The notes below the pieces were generated by a model, which had not been told where the DNA came from, searched no databases, and saw nothing but the letters and a program-made list of their open reading frames with translations. A stretch of 64,000 nt of DNA from Nectonema munidae (Eukaryota > Nematomorpha > Nectonematoida > Nectonematidae). This document shows positions 23,166 through 34,159 of this stretch, one piece after another. The stretch lies in NCBI GenBank assembly GCA_030549495.1, contig JAUIRK010000898.1:1426001-1490000 (forward strand), read 5' to 3'. Position 1 is the stretch's first letter. Each line of letters opens with the position of its first letter. The position numbers and the translations under genes were made by a program.

Positions 23166-23392
23166 TTACAATTTTTTCATATCTGTTTGTTGTACGTCAC
23201 CGTTTTGAATTCCGAGAATATTTATAAGATGCTTAACACTTAATTCAGTTCTTTCGAGATTTTCATGCAGAGCAAATTATGTTTCAAACACAGAACTATT
23301 TAACAAGTCAAATACTTCTATCATATTAATTTTTAGTTCTACGTAAAAAACTGATATTAAAAAAAATAAAGCTTTTTCTGACGAAAATGTAT
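23166..23392 (-). pseudogene. Unidentified coding-like fragment
   Basis: A minus-strand frame reads plausible protein, INMIEVFDLLNSSVFET, then one stop, then FALHENLERTELSVKHLINI and LGIQNGDVQQTDMKKL, ending at TAA (23166-23168). Composition (E/K/D/L balance, few Phe-Lys homopolymers) differs from the random frames around it. Just upstream a SINE is inserted (from 23414), which may have cut it. I do not recognise the family. It could be a transposon-derived protein or an exon relic. Confidence 0.35.
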
Positions 23393-23413
23393 TTTTAATA
23401 AGTTAAAACTAAT

Positions 23414-23568
23414 GGGTAAAGGTACCGTGGGGTGTTTTCATCGAGAAGGCATAATTGCGCAGCTTGTATCGAACTATGAGAAAGTTGGCTTGATGCGGGA
23501 TCGAACCAAAGACCTTGACTTATCGAAACCCAGTACCTAACCAACCTTACGAGAGGCCTGTCCACGTT
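23414..23568 (-). repeat. tRNA-derived SINE, copy 1
   Basis: Read on the minus strand it has a tRNA-like head with GTAAGGTTGGTTAGGTACTG (A-box region) and TTGGTTCGATCCCGC (B box), followed by a body ending CACCCCACGGTACCTTTACC. Near-identical copies lie at 31820-31975 (+) and 38050-38210 (-). Confidence 0.8.
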
Positions 23569-23569
23569 T

Positions 23570-24885
23570 TTATATAAACAAAAGAGCAACCTTGAAAATA
23601 AGGTCAAAGCATAATTAATGAATATTATTTAATAAAAATTAATTTAAAAAAGTTTTCAAATATTTTTAATTTATTATATTAAAATAAAATATTCTGTTTA
23701 AAGCTTTAAAAAAAAGAAGAAGAAATTTATTTATAAATCCCGTAGACACATAAAGCACAGCAAAGAAAGATCTAAAAAAATTTAAACAAACGGTGAAAAT
23801 ATATAAACAAAGTAAAAGTGAAAAATAAAGCAATCCGATTTGTAGGATTTGACCAATCCCTTTAGAGACCGCTTGGTATACACTTAGATTGAGCGTAGGT
23901 ATGGTAACAGTGAAACATTGTATGAGATATATACATGAACATTGGGAGAAAAAATATAACTCAATTGAAATTTAGTGGACTGTTTTTCTGGCAAGAATAA
24001 CAGTTTTTTATGTTGCAAAATATATTTTTATAGCAAGAAAGAAAATGGAATTTATATTTTTTTTTAATTTTGATAAATATAAGGTAAAAAAATTGAGTAG
24101 GAAAACACCTTGTTCCAAAAAAACAACATTTATAAGTATTCGTTTGTTTATATTTGTATAATTTAAAAATAGATAAATTCATTAAATGTGTGTTCCTTAG
24201 AGGATAGGCATGTAAATTTGTGTATCAAGTTTAAGAGTTTCGTAAAATGCATGAGGTAACATACTATTAAAGAAATAAGCCAATAGATTTATACTAGATT
24301 CTAGGTAATTTTAGTAACTGATTGTCATAAAAGGTCTGATTAGTTTGACAAGCCTTATGTTTACTAAGAATGACACGTAATGTTTTTTTTGTAAACATAC
24401 CAGACTAGAAGTGTCTGAATGCCCCCAATTGATGACATTATATGTTATATTTGGTAGCAAAGAATAACAGAAAAATGAATAATAAAATTTTAAGTCAGAC
24501 TTACAAAATCCAACGAAAGAATCAATACTGACAAAATTAGAAAAAATTATCTTTTCAATTAACTAATAAAAACACGTTTAACATATAAAATGAATAGACC
24601 AGAAATTGAAATGCTTCCATCAAAAATATGACAGTTTATTTACATATTAACAAGATATGGTATTAAAATAAAAGCTACTTCATCAAAATAAAATCAACTT
24701 ATTCTTTATTATATCTATTAAAAAAAATTTTTTCAACTATAAAACTCTGAGGTTTAACTTGTTAATCTAATGAAAAAAGTAAAAAGTTTAAATAAGTTCG
24801 CATATTGCATATAAAATGTTCAGGAATTCACGTAATTTTATCACTTTTATACTTATGGTGTTATTTCCAGGATAAAACGTGCAGC
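23570..24885. other. Non-coding AT-rich stretch
   Basis: No gene or element seen. Confidence 0.4.
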
Positions 24886-24889
24886 TATC

Positions 24890-25385
24890 CACTCCTACTA
24901 AAGCTTTTTTTGATGGCAGAAAGTACGGATATGCTAGAAGCGCTATCTTTTGACTCCTTACTCCATTTGTCCCAAAAACCTCACCGAAGTCAAGATTTTG
25001 GCAAACTGATCATGCCGCTATCTGCCATTTTTGCTGGTTGGTGTGTCTTCGTCATACCTATAAACCTACCAAATCAGAAATTCGTGTGCAATAACAACAC
25101 CCGTAAATTTAACTTTTATAAATATATCCAAGAAAATATATTGTGGTCATATTTTATTAAAGAAAAATATCAGATAAAATTAACATTACCTGTTGAAATT
25201 GACACAACTAGAAGCATTCTTTTCTCAAGGCGAATATGCGAGAGTGCCTGAATTTGAGTATGCTAAGGAATATTCATATCCAATGTTTTAGACATAAGCT
25301 CTCTTTCCCATTCAACAACATGATCTATAGCGGCGAAATAGCCATGTAACGTTTCCGTGATACTCGTTGAGCTGCTTCCCGGTGA
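24890..25385 (-). pseudogene. Unidentified two-part coding-like segment
   Basis: On the minus strand about 25380-25191 reads SSSTSITETLHGYFAAIDHV, then VEWERELMSKTLDMNI, a stop, and HIRLEKRMLLVVSIST, running to ACAG followed by GTAATG, a good splice donor. A second piece (about 25065-24890) reads KMADSGMISLPKS, two TGA codons that look like decayed CGA, then GFWDKWSKESKDSASSISVL and SAIKKSFSRSG. The amino-acid texture is that of a soluble, charged host protein rather than a transposase. Three nonsense codons suggest a pseudogene or exon relic. No family recognised. Confidence 0.4.
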
Positions 25386-25389
25386 AAAA

Positions 25390-26200
25390 GTTTAAAAAAG
25401 TCATAGATTTATACTTTTTAAACTTTTTTGCATACTTCTTTACTTTTAATACATTTTAACCTGCTTAGGCATTTGAGGACCAGGATTTTGAAGTCGAATC
25501 GTCTACTCTCATTTAGAATGGAATTTCATATATTTAAAGCAGATGATTTTCATTTCTTGGGGCGCTGGTGTCCCTTTGTTCCTCAAATGGTTAAGTTTTA
25601 CATCAAATCAAATCAATTTTATTGGGATCAAACAAAAGTTTGTAGTGAGAGAATCACTTAAGTAAATACAACGAAAGGAAAATGAGAAAAGAGTAAGTAT
25701 ATTTATATGTTAAAAAATAATAGTAATATATGATAAAGAGAATAGAACTGATGCTTAGGAACAGTGATTTAGTGTGTGGGTACATTTAGTAGATGGATAA
25801 AAAGGTCGTGTTTAAATTTGGAGTAGGATGAGATATTTCTTAAAGATCTGGGTAAGGAGTTGAAAAGAAGAGATGAGCAGAAGTAAAATGTCTTTTTTCG
25901 TTTTTTAATCTGGCGCTGACTGGTGGGATAAAATTTTTTTTATCTTGAGTAGGCTTTTTATTTTTTTGTTGTGGGAATGAGATGAGTGCTGTATAGATAA
26001 GATAAAGTGATATGAGCAGTAGATGTTCATCAAAAGCGATCAGAGAAAAATTGATAAAAAAAAAGAGCATTCAAATATAAAATTATAAACAAAATTAATT
26101 AGATAAATATAAAAAAAATAAAAGATTTAAATCTACAAAGTTAACAAAACAGATTTAAAATAATTAATATATATGATATAAAACTTTACCAAATAGTAAA
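25390..26200. other. No gene called; short segment repeated at 32.75 kb
   Basis: At about 25540-25595 a segment including GATGATTTTCATTTCTTGG and GCGCTGGTGTC resembles 32746-32800 in the same orientation. In one frame it reads ADDFHFLGRWCPFVPQM, reminiscent of the W-C-x-x-P part of the first SLC22 extracellular loop, but splice phase does not fit the known next exon of gene A. Not annotated as an exon. Confidence 0.3.
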
Positions 26201-26206
26201 AGGCAC

Positions 26207-26297
26207 CAATGTTCCGAAAGGAACGCAGGCGAACTCTTATTTTGAATGGAATTAAATATGGATTAATGAAGTCGTCTGTGTTCCTTTTGGTACATTG
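26207..26297. repeat. 91-bp MITE-like inverted repeat
   Basis: The left arm CAATGTTCCGAAAGGAACGC and the right arm, as reverse complement CAATGTACCAAAAGGAACAC, match at 17 of 20 positions and continue to match for several bases. The centre is about 35 bp. The GTTCC..GGAAC core resembles the palindrome in the TTAA-flanked MITEs at 35650, 50271 and 54417. Confidence 0.6.
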
Positions 26298-27402
26298 TTT
26301 CATTGATATAAAATGAGTTAAATATGATGGACAGATGTAATTTAAAATCTCGAGACCTTATTGAAACCCCAACACGCCACTGCCTCTAACTTTACTGAAA
26401 ATGCTAAAGGGTCAATGAAAATAAAAACTTAAATTCCCTTAAATCAGTTAAATCATCATAAATCATATCTAAGGTACTGTGGAAATTATATTGAAACAGG
26501 TGTAGTAACATTAAACATTAAGATAAGCACTGCACAAATAGTCAGAAGTGACCGCTTGTATGGCAGATATTTATAAGTTACAAAATCACAGATACAATAT
26601 AAATAAGATAATAAAATTAGTAAGGTGAGCATCTTTGTTTTTCAAAATTATACGAGTTTAATTTAACGAAAATCGCAGGTAGCCAGTGACTAACATATTT
26701 CAAAAGAAAAAATAAAGCAGACTACGTTAGATAATTTCCAGAAAGTAAAATATAATCTTATTACTTTTTTTATAATAAAACTTAAAATATTTTTTGTTTT
26801 GACTTACAACTTTAACTAGACGCCTGAACCTACTAAAAACTTGCAAACTCCTTCTCAAAAACTCTCCAACCTCATTATATGACCTCTTATCACATCCATT
26901 ACTTCTGAACTCTCTTGTAAATTTAATACAACTAGAACCCATGTTGCATAACTCACATTCAATCAGACTCTTTCAAAATGTTAACAACCCCTTTCATCAA
27001 TACTTAATCCTGTTACTCCTGCTACTCTACCAAAACCATCCAAAACAAATGCAAGCATAACAGCACAACCTAGAAAGTGCTTTGAAATTCTCTTACCTAC
27101 CTACCTACCTCTGAAGACTTATGCCAATATGATAGTTGTTAGTCGGCAGAATACCTAGTGATGGGAGCGTAGATTCCGATCGTGACTATTCTTATCTGAC
27201 CAGAAGCTGTGAAAGGGCGATACAGACAACTAAAAAAAAAGTTCTAAAATATGAATTTATAACCATAATTTCTAAACTTTTCATCGCTGAAATCATCCTT
27301 CCTCATGTTAGTCGTAAGAGTAGAATCAGACATGTGATACATTTAGTTAATAATTATCATAAATATTTTACTTTAAAAAGTGATTCTTATTCTAAAATTC
27401 AA

Positions 27403-27475
27403 GCCCGGCTAGCTCAGTCGGTAGAGCATGAGACTCTTAATCTCAGGGTCGTGGGTTCGAGCCCCACGTTGGGCG
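27403..27475 (+). tRNA. tRNA-Lys (anticodon CTT)
   Basis: A complete 73-nt cloverleaf without intron: acceptor stem GCCCGGC paired with GTTGGGC (two G-T pairs) plus discriminator G, A box TAGCTCAGTCGGTAGAGC, anticodon stem TGAGA/TCTCA with loop CTCTTAA giving anticodon CTT (lysine), and TPsiC arm GTGGGTTCGAGCCCCAC (B box GGTTCGAGCCC). A T-run (TTTAATTTTTAATTTT) follows within about 10 nt and can act as the pol III terminator. It lies about 110 bp upstream of the first recognisable SLC22 exon of gene A, on the same strand, so probably in that gene's first intron. Confidence 0.95.
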
Positions 27476-27585
27476 TTTAATTTTTAATTTTAAACGATCA
27501 TTGTTGAACATTTTAGATAAAATAAATCTTAACTTAGTTAAAATTTAACTTGAAATAATTTTACTACATATTTATTTTGTTTCAG

Positions 27586-27773
27586 ATGTGAGCAGAAAAG
27601 AAGAAAGTATGTTAAATTTTACAAGTATGTGCAAGTATAAAAGTGCAAACTATTCGAAATCTGGGGTTTTATTGCCTAAAGAAAGTCTTTCTAACAATAA
27701 TTATTCCTCATATTCAAAATGCTCTTCTTTTACCTTTGACTACTCTGTGCATGGTAAAACCTTAACTTCACAG
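27586..27773 (+). CDS. SLC22-type organic ion transporter, gene A: extracellular-loop exon
   Basis: First recognisable exon of gene A, bounded by TTTCAG and GTATTT and entering with 2 nt of a split codon. It encodes the large loop between membrane helices 1 and 2, with cysteines (CKYKS, KCSSFTFDYS) and N-glycosylation sequons (NFTS, NYS), and ends HGKTLTSQ in phase 0, where the next exon supplies FDLVCDR. Gene A then runs through exons at 29436, 32028, 36352, 36573, 36862, 45326 and 50120. Together they give about 460 residues with the full order of SLC22 motifs and no stop, against about 550 usual for the family. The missing part is the first exon (N-terminus and helix 1), which must lie upstream and was not found. 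The family moves organic cations, anions or zwitterions across the plasma membrane; the substrate cannot be told from sequence. Confidence 0.82.
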
Positions 27774-28499
27774 GTATTTTCAATTAATTTTTGTTATTTA
27801 AATTTGATAATGAGTGGAGAGTTTTAAAGAAGATTCAAAAGTAGTATTCGGTGCGGGCTTCTTGACTATGATATTTTTAAGCTGAATATTCAGGTTATCG
27901 AAGGGGAAAACTCAAAAAATACCACCAGAACCAAAAATAGAACATTTATTGATGTGAACTGCGATTATTATATTTTAGAACAGGAAACTTTTAATGCGGC
28001 GTCATTGAGGGTAAAATTAAAATTGGTCAATGATATAGTTTTTCAAATTTATAAATTGCATGTATTTAACACTAAATTTCTTTATAAAATATTTTGTTAG
28101 AAAAACACCAGTGTGCCAAAAATTTCAAAATCGTCTACTCTAAATAATAAAATTCCATTGAAAAAAAAGGCAGGCGATTAGTATAAATCTGATAATACAT
28201 AACTGATTAAATCAACTTTTTATCAGAACACGAATTTTATTGAACTGATTTTATCAACTGGTTTGCTTTTATTCAGGTATCCATATAAGTTCTTTATGCT
28301 GTCTTGTAAACGTTTTTGCACTAAAAAAAGTACGAAATTAAGTTTTTGGAATAATTTTTTACACGATAAAAATTTTCATCAAAACAGTTTTTATAAATTT
28401 AAAAAAGCTGTCAAAAATTATTTCATTAACATGTATATAACTGTTTGTGATCAAAATTGTTTTGTCTGTTCTACTTCTTGTATGCAATGAATAAAATTT

Positions 28500-29435
28500 T
28501 GTTATTTTTTCCTCTATTTTCTCTTCATACTTGTTTATTGAATAAATAATACATATTTTCCTGTTGATTAAAACTTGTTAACATCTTTTGAAAATATATA
28601 ATCATAAAATGGATTTCAATATATATATTTACATATATATATGTGTATATAGGATAGGGAAAATATCTCAGGAACTTCTAGCCTTTTGATAACCCAAAAT
28701 GACAGAGCTGCAATCAACATTTATGTATATCCCAAGTGAAATTTCAAGTTATTGCAATTGCTATTTTTATTTTCTCATTCATTTATCTTATTTTTTCTTG
28801 TGTTTACTTGAATAAATTTCTTCTTCTTCTTCAACTGGTTTAACAATCTAGAAATACCCGTTTTATCGAATTCATAAACAACAGTTGAAATTAATTTCTG
28901 CAATTATATGGTTATTGACATTAACAAATTGTAGCAAAGGAGTGCTCTTTCAAATTATTGATAAATGTAAACTAAAAATTTCTTTCTTAAACTTTTGAAT
29001 TTCCATTTCCCAATATAAGTCTTGAAAACTTTTTAAAAATCTCTGAAAATATAGCCTTATCAGACCGATCAATGGCCGGAGATGGGTTTCCTAGTAACCA
29101 GGCCCATTTGGAATGGTCTTTGCAACCTAACCCTATGTTAAGAGTCTGATTAACGTCAAAGCTTAAAAGGCTTAAAAAAATATTTTAATTTATCATCAGT
29201 AAATTTTTCACGTAGGGCCATTCGGCGCACAATGCTATGAAGGGTCTTAAAAGATTTCTGACTCGCCGAAATTTGGGTCATGATATATATTAAGAATCCT
29301 AGTTAAGACTTCCTTAATCTTTTTTCAACGCTAATCAGTTTGCGTGCTTTATAAATGTCATTCCAAAAAGTGTTTTTTTGCATCTTTCATTTAGATCATA
29401 CATATTAAGCTTCATATTTGAAAGATCTTTTTTAG
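28500..29435. other. Gene A intron sequence without recognised elements
   Basis: The intron between 27774 and 29435 carries AT microsatellite-like sequence (about 28618-28652) and otherwise unique AT-rich DNA. Confidence 0.5.
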
Positions 29436-29539
29436 TTTGATCTCGTGTGCGACAGACATCTTCTAAGGGCTATGTCAAGCTCAATATACATGGTGGGACA
29501 AATGGTTGGATGCATTTCTTGTGGTTTCTTCTCAGATAG
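29436..29539 (+). CDS. SLC22 gene A: helix 2 exon
   Basis: The acceptor TTTTAG is followed by FDLVCDRHLLRAMSSSIYMV, the strongly conserved entry to helix 2 of SLC22 proteins, then GCISCGFFSD, ending in a split Arg codon (AG) before GTACGC. The next exon completes the major facilitator signature D-R-F-G-R-K. Phases at both ends match their neighbours (0 in, 2 out). Confidence 0.9.
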
Positions 29540-29887
29540 GTACGCATTTTTATTTATTAGATGTAAACAAACTAACAAGATGTTTGTTTTTTACCAAAAA
29601 ATATGTAAACAAACGATTATTACGTTGAACTATATAATTAGGTAACACTTTTCAAAAGATATTTAATACCTGCATATTAAATACTCTAAATTTATGTCCT
29701 TTAAATATTCAAAATTACAGATAAACATGATATTTTAAAACTAAGACTGATTTGTCAGCAAACAGATAGTATAATTTAAGGAAGAAATTTAATGATTTGG
29801 CACTCAGTATTTGTAAAACAAATATTATTTATTGGTGTGTATGCTATGATCAGGATAGCTAAAAAACATTCATCATGTTCTGTATTG

Positions 29888-31408
29888 CACTGGTGGATCC
29901 AGGAGGGGGGGGGGGGAGGGACCTGGGTCTAGGCCCCCTATGAATGGTTCCTAGTCAAAACGGCCGAACAAAATGGTCAATAACAAAATCTGAAATATTT
30001 TAACTTAAAATCAGTTTTGACTTATTTTTTAACAAATAAGTTTGCAAGTATTCTTTTTCCTCTTTACAATATATATAACATGTTCATATAGCGCCACCTC
30101 CTGGGTATAAAAGAAATATATACATAAACTTCTTTTTAGTTTAGAATATTTGATTTGAAACTTATTCACATACCACTTAACTCAGTCTATACTTTTTTCC
30201 ATATCCCATCTTTCTGCCCATCTTGATCACATATGTTTTGTCTCAAAAATAACTGCTTTTATGCCGTCATTAGCATTTTGTATTTCAATAAAAACAAGCA
30301 TTATAAAGGCAATAACTTGCCAAATAAAAAACGGACGGTGTAGAAGTTTAGTTTGCCATAAACATATTCAATCGGTTTTGGACGTTTTGTATCCATAACG
30401 TTTTTCATTTGTTTAAAATGTTCTGATATGAACTGTTTCATTTGCTCTGATCCATGATAAGAGTTTCTCGTTTTCTTTGACTTCTTTTTTGCAGTGTGTA
30501 TCCTTCAGCGATTTCTATAAACCTTTGGATTTACACATATTTTTTATTCCACATTTGCTTATTTTCTCATTTGCTTTCATATCGTATTCCAAAATAACTG
30601 TTAAATACATAGATTATTATTTATTAATGTAATTTTGTTTTCCACAATATATATTCGCTATATATGTCTCAGTTTCCCTATTTTATTTTAACTTTTTCTT
30701 TTCATTTTCAAAATAAATCTTATCTTAAGACTTTTCGTATTCATTTAGTCAGCAAGATTTATACACATTTTAAGTTGTTTCTTACTAAGAACGGTTTTTA
30801 CTCATTTAAGAAAGTGAATGATTTATATTTTTTTAAAAAACTTATTTCATTATAAATTCCATAAGTAAAGATAAAAATTTAGTCAATAAATTATACACAG
30901 TAGATTTTTTTGCTCAACAGAAAAATGAAAACAAAAAGAATTTTAGTAACGTAAAAAAGGGGCAAAATTAAAACAGGCATGTTTTGAAAAAAGTAGTGAG
31001 TTATTCCATTTCTGGTAACAAAATAATATATATCACTTTTCAATTCCATAAAATTATCCAACTTTTTAGTTAAACACTTTTTAAGTTTTTGCGCGTTCTG
31101 GTTTTAGGTCCTTTTGCTTTTTGGCCGTTCCCATTTTGGGCCGTTTTGGTTTTGGACCGTTTTGGTTTTTAGCCGTTTTGGCTTCGGCTTTTTTCGTTTT
31201 CGGCCGTTTTAGTTTCGGCCTTTTCGGCTGTTTTGGTTTCGGCCGTTTTGGTTTTCGGCCGTTTTGACTAGACACCCTATGAAGAATGGCTTCAAAAATT
31301 CCCCTTACTGATTTTGTTCTTTACTAAAGCATCAAGACTTCTATGGTTGTACTTTACTAGTATTTTTTAAAGTTGCCCCTCTATGGTCAATTTCTAGATC
31401 CGCCACTG
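29888..31408. mobile_element. Non-autonomous hAT element, 1521 bp, with exact 8-bp target duplication
   Basis: Termini are CACTGGTGGATCC on the left and, as reverse complement, CAGTGGCGGATCT on the right. The octamer CTGTATTG is present immediately outside both ends (29880-29887 and 31409-31416), the exact 8-bp duplication expected of hAT insertion. A run of 12 G (29905-29916) lies just inside the left end. The interior codes for no transposase but contains an array of GGCCGTTTTGG motifs near the right end. It sits in the gene A intron between the helix 2 and helix 3 exons. The same termini occur in the short MITEs at 165, 33064, 44833 and 52410. Confidence 0.9.
31081..31275. repeat. GGCCGTTTTGG minisatellite inside the hAT element
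   Basis: About a dozen degenerate copies of a short unit, (G/T)GGCCGTTTTGGTTTT with pieces dropped or added. The minus strand is an open frame of monotonous Lys-Pro-Arg/Gln repeats (KPKRPKPKQPKRPK), a by-product of the repeat, so I do not call a protein. Related AAACGGCCG lies near 29960, close to the left end, so the motif is subterminal on both sides. Confidence 0.75.
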
Positions 31409-31819
31409 CTGTATTGGTATCCTTTTTTCTAAATAATATCAAGAAAATACGCCAATTAACAACGGAAAAAACAATAATATTACAATATGGAAAAATGAGA
31501 AAAAAAAACAAAAATATTATGCATAAATTGATGATCTAGTTTTAAGGCAAGATTGACCTTTGTGATATTCCAAACAAAAGTTAATGGAAAACATTATGTC
31601 AAATGATATTATAAGCAAGTATAGAATTGAGATAATGAAATTAATAAGTCAATTAATGATTACATAGAAGCCCGTAACCAGAATTTTTTTTAGAAGGGGC
31701 TAAATCCAAAAAATATTACGATCAGAGTGTCTATCTCTATATCCTGTTCTCTTTATCTGGTCCTCAAAGGGATCAATAAATATTTGTACACATATTTTCT
31801 TTTAACTGATGGTAAATAG

Positions 31820-31975
31820 GGGCGTGAGTAAGGTTGGTTAGATACTGGGTTTCGATAACTCAAGATCTTGGGTTCGATCCCGCATCATGCCTACTTTCTC
31901 TTAGTTCGATACAAGCGGCGCAATTGTGCCTTCTCGGTGAAAACACCCCACGGTACCTTTACCTTTTTTCTTTTA
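31820..31975 (+). repeat. tRNA-derived SINE, copy 2
   Basis: A-box-like GTAAGGTTGGTTAGATACTG at the start, B box GGTTCGATCCC at about 31872, body through TTCTCGGTGAAAACACCCCA and CGGTACCTTTACC, then a T-rich tail. It lies in the gene A intron, 50 bp before the helix 3 exon. Confidence 0.82.
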
Positions 31976-32027
31976 TATTTTCTAAAATTCATTATCACTT
32001 CTGCTTAAACGGATATATATATTTAAG

Positions 32028-32197
32028 ATTTGGAAGAAAAAGATACATTATGATTTGTTTATTTCTTTACGTGTTATCTGGATCAGCTACCTTCTTTACG
32101 ACATCGCAGTTTCCACTAGGTTTCGTACTTTACAATGTAGCGCGCTTTTTCACGGCCATCTTCGTGATGGGAGCATTCACTTCATCTTTTGTCTTGG
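32028..32197 (+). CDS. SLC22 gene A: helices 3-4 exon
   Basis: Starts by completing the split Arg codon (AG plus A) and then reads FGRKRYIMICLFLYVLSGSA, finishing the major facilitator motif D-R-F-G-R-K-R between helices 2 and 3. It continues through hydrophobic segments including YNVARFFTAIFVMGAF and ends FVL plus 1 nt at a GTGCGT donor. The acceptor is ATTTAAG, with a weak polypyrimidine tract. Confidence 0.88.
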
Positions 32198-32199
32198 GT

Positions 32200-33060
32200 G
32201 CGTATTTTAGTTCTTATCTGCTGAAATGCTTTTACTTTCTACGTATCATTCATGTAAATTGTAAACCTAATAAGCGAAATCTAAGAAGCTCATATTGCTA
32301 AATCGGTTCGATCTTTACTTATATCAATCCAAAAACTTATCAACATTACTCAACCTATTTCAGTATAATTTATTTTTTATTGATTTTTTAACTCATTTGA
32401 TACCACCATCTCTTCTAACACTTTGAAGAGCGAAATTTTCAATAACAGATCTCTGTTTTAAGGTGATTTAAATTTTTTTAATTTTTTTTTATAAAAAATA
32501 AATTTTAAAGAGAGTGCATTAATGTATAACAGATCCTATATGATTGCCATTTTTTTTAAAGAAAGCCAAGAAATGCCATTTTTGTTTATGTTTCAAGTTT
32601 TTTACTCGTTAACGAAAAGAACAATTAGAAGATGAAGGAGATTATTTGTATTAAAGAATTAATAAACGTCAACAATTTTAATTTTTTATTAATATATTCA
32701 TTTTTCTTATGTATATAACGACATATGCACCCTTAATAATAAAAACAGAAGATTTTCATTTATTGGAACACTGGTGTCACATTGGTCATCAAATCGTTGA
32801 AGACTCATACGATTTTTGATCTTAGTTTACTTTTATATCGAATTACTTGATTTGATCCGCATTTGCTGACTCAATTTGGTTAAGTCAAAAATATTTGAAT
32901 GAATGCTAAAAATAGTAAGTAAACAAAATAAGTATTTATACGATACAAATAATAGAAATCAAATAACAAAGATAATGACTTTGTCACAGTGGCTTACATA
33001 TCTTTAATGCCGTCCCTCAAAATTTCAAATAACACATCAAAACGCTCAAAACTTTATAAT
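32200..33060. other. Gene A intron sequence
   Basis: AT-rich sequence. At 32746-32800 it carries the segment similar to 25540-25595 (AGAAGATTTTCATTTATTGG and ACTGGTGTCAC). No exon features are supported. Confidence 0.4.
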
Positions 33061-33063
33061 ACA

Positions 33064-33728
33064 CAGGGGTGGATCTAGAAATTGGAATTAGGGGGGGGGC
33101 GGATTTTACTAAACTAGAACTCAAATTTGAAACATATAAATTTAAGATTTATCAAAATTTTTAAGCTATTTTTATCTTATTTTGGGTAATAATTTAATAA
33201 AAAGCAAAAATTGACTTTTTATCATAAAACTTAGAGTATCATAATAATATATCAAAAATTATAAGTTTAATGTAACTAGATTAAGTAAGAACTAAGGATT
33301 AAGTTACCTCATCCGTCTAGGACACTTTTTAGCATACATATCAATAGTAGTGTCAATATCCAATCGAATAAAAATCTGTGAACAAAAAGAAGAATGCGAG
33401 CATTAAAACGATCCTCATTCATTGAATTACGAAGTGAATTGATGTGGTAAAACTTGATGTGTTTAAATAATAAATTTACAAAAAAAAATTGGATAATATA
33501 AAATTAATAAGTGTCACACTTAACTACGATTGAAACATAAAAAACTTTTTTGGGCTTCTCACTATAGAGAAAGATTGAATCTAAAAAACGAGTTGCAGAA
33601 ATCGTCATAATATTTGAATTCTACGAAAAGAATTAGATCAAGAAAAATTTTCAAGCAATTAGCAATGCAATTTTAGGGGGGGGGGGGGGGGGCGTACGCC
33701 GGTTCCGCCCCCTTTAAACCCGCCAATG
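33064..33728 (-). repeat. hAT-type MITE, longest copy
   Basis: Ends are CAGGGGTGGATCT on the left and, reversed, CATTGGCGGGTTT on the right, both variants of CAGTGGCGGATCT. G runs lie next to both ends (9 G at 33091, 17 G at 33676). The body equals the reverse complement of copies at 165, 44833 and 52410 but has about 200 bp more in the middle. Flanks share only ATACA, so no exact duplication. Confidence 0.82.
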
Positions 33729-34159
33729 ATACAGGTATATAGATGTGGACAATTGAAATAAATAAAATTTTAAAGCTTTATTTAATAAATCTAAAATATT
33801 TTGATTAAATTTTTATTGATGATGTATTAATACAAAATAATTCTGAGCACGTGGCGCACAACCCCTCTTTTGCTACGCCACTGCTTGGTCGGACAAACTC
33901 TTCTTTCTTTAAACCATTTGCCCCACTGTCATCTTTAAATAACGCAAACAATTTCTTGATTTTAAACTCCTTTTAAATCTTTTAAATTACGCTACCAGAA
34001 AAAAAGTAAATTTTTACACCATTTTTTTTAGTTAGTTATACTTTTAGATAAGATTAAAACCACCACTTTTTGCTATTTATTGAGATTCTGTAATTTGAAA
34101 TATTTTGTTCTGCCTTATCTACTTTGCTCATGTATTGATTATACAGTGTAAATGAATTT

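Noticed and set aside
24805-25251. 148-codon plus-strand open frame
   Set aside because: The text is mixed and the opposite strand shows better protein-like frames with a splice donor. GWCVFVIP looked SLC22-like but has no supporting motif or phase.
31081-31275. 64-codon minus-strand open frame of Lys-Pro-Arg repeats
   Set aside because: It is the translation of a short DNA repeat inside a non-autonomous hAT; no start context, no non-repetitive sequence and no stop-free extension.
33860-33900. A hAT-type end reading CAGTGGCGTAGC on the minus strand
   Set aside because: Only one end is visible. I could not find its partner or a duplication, so no element is annotated.
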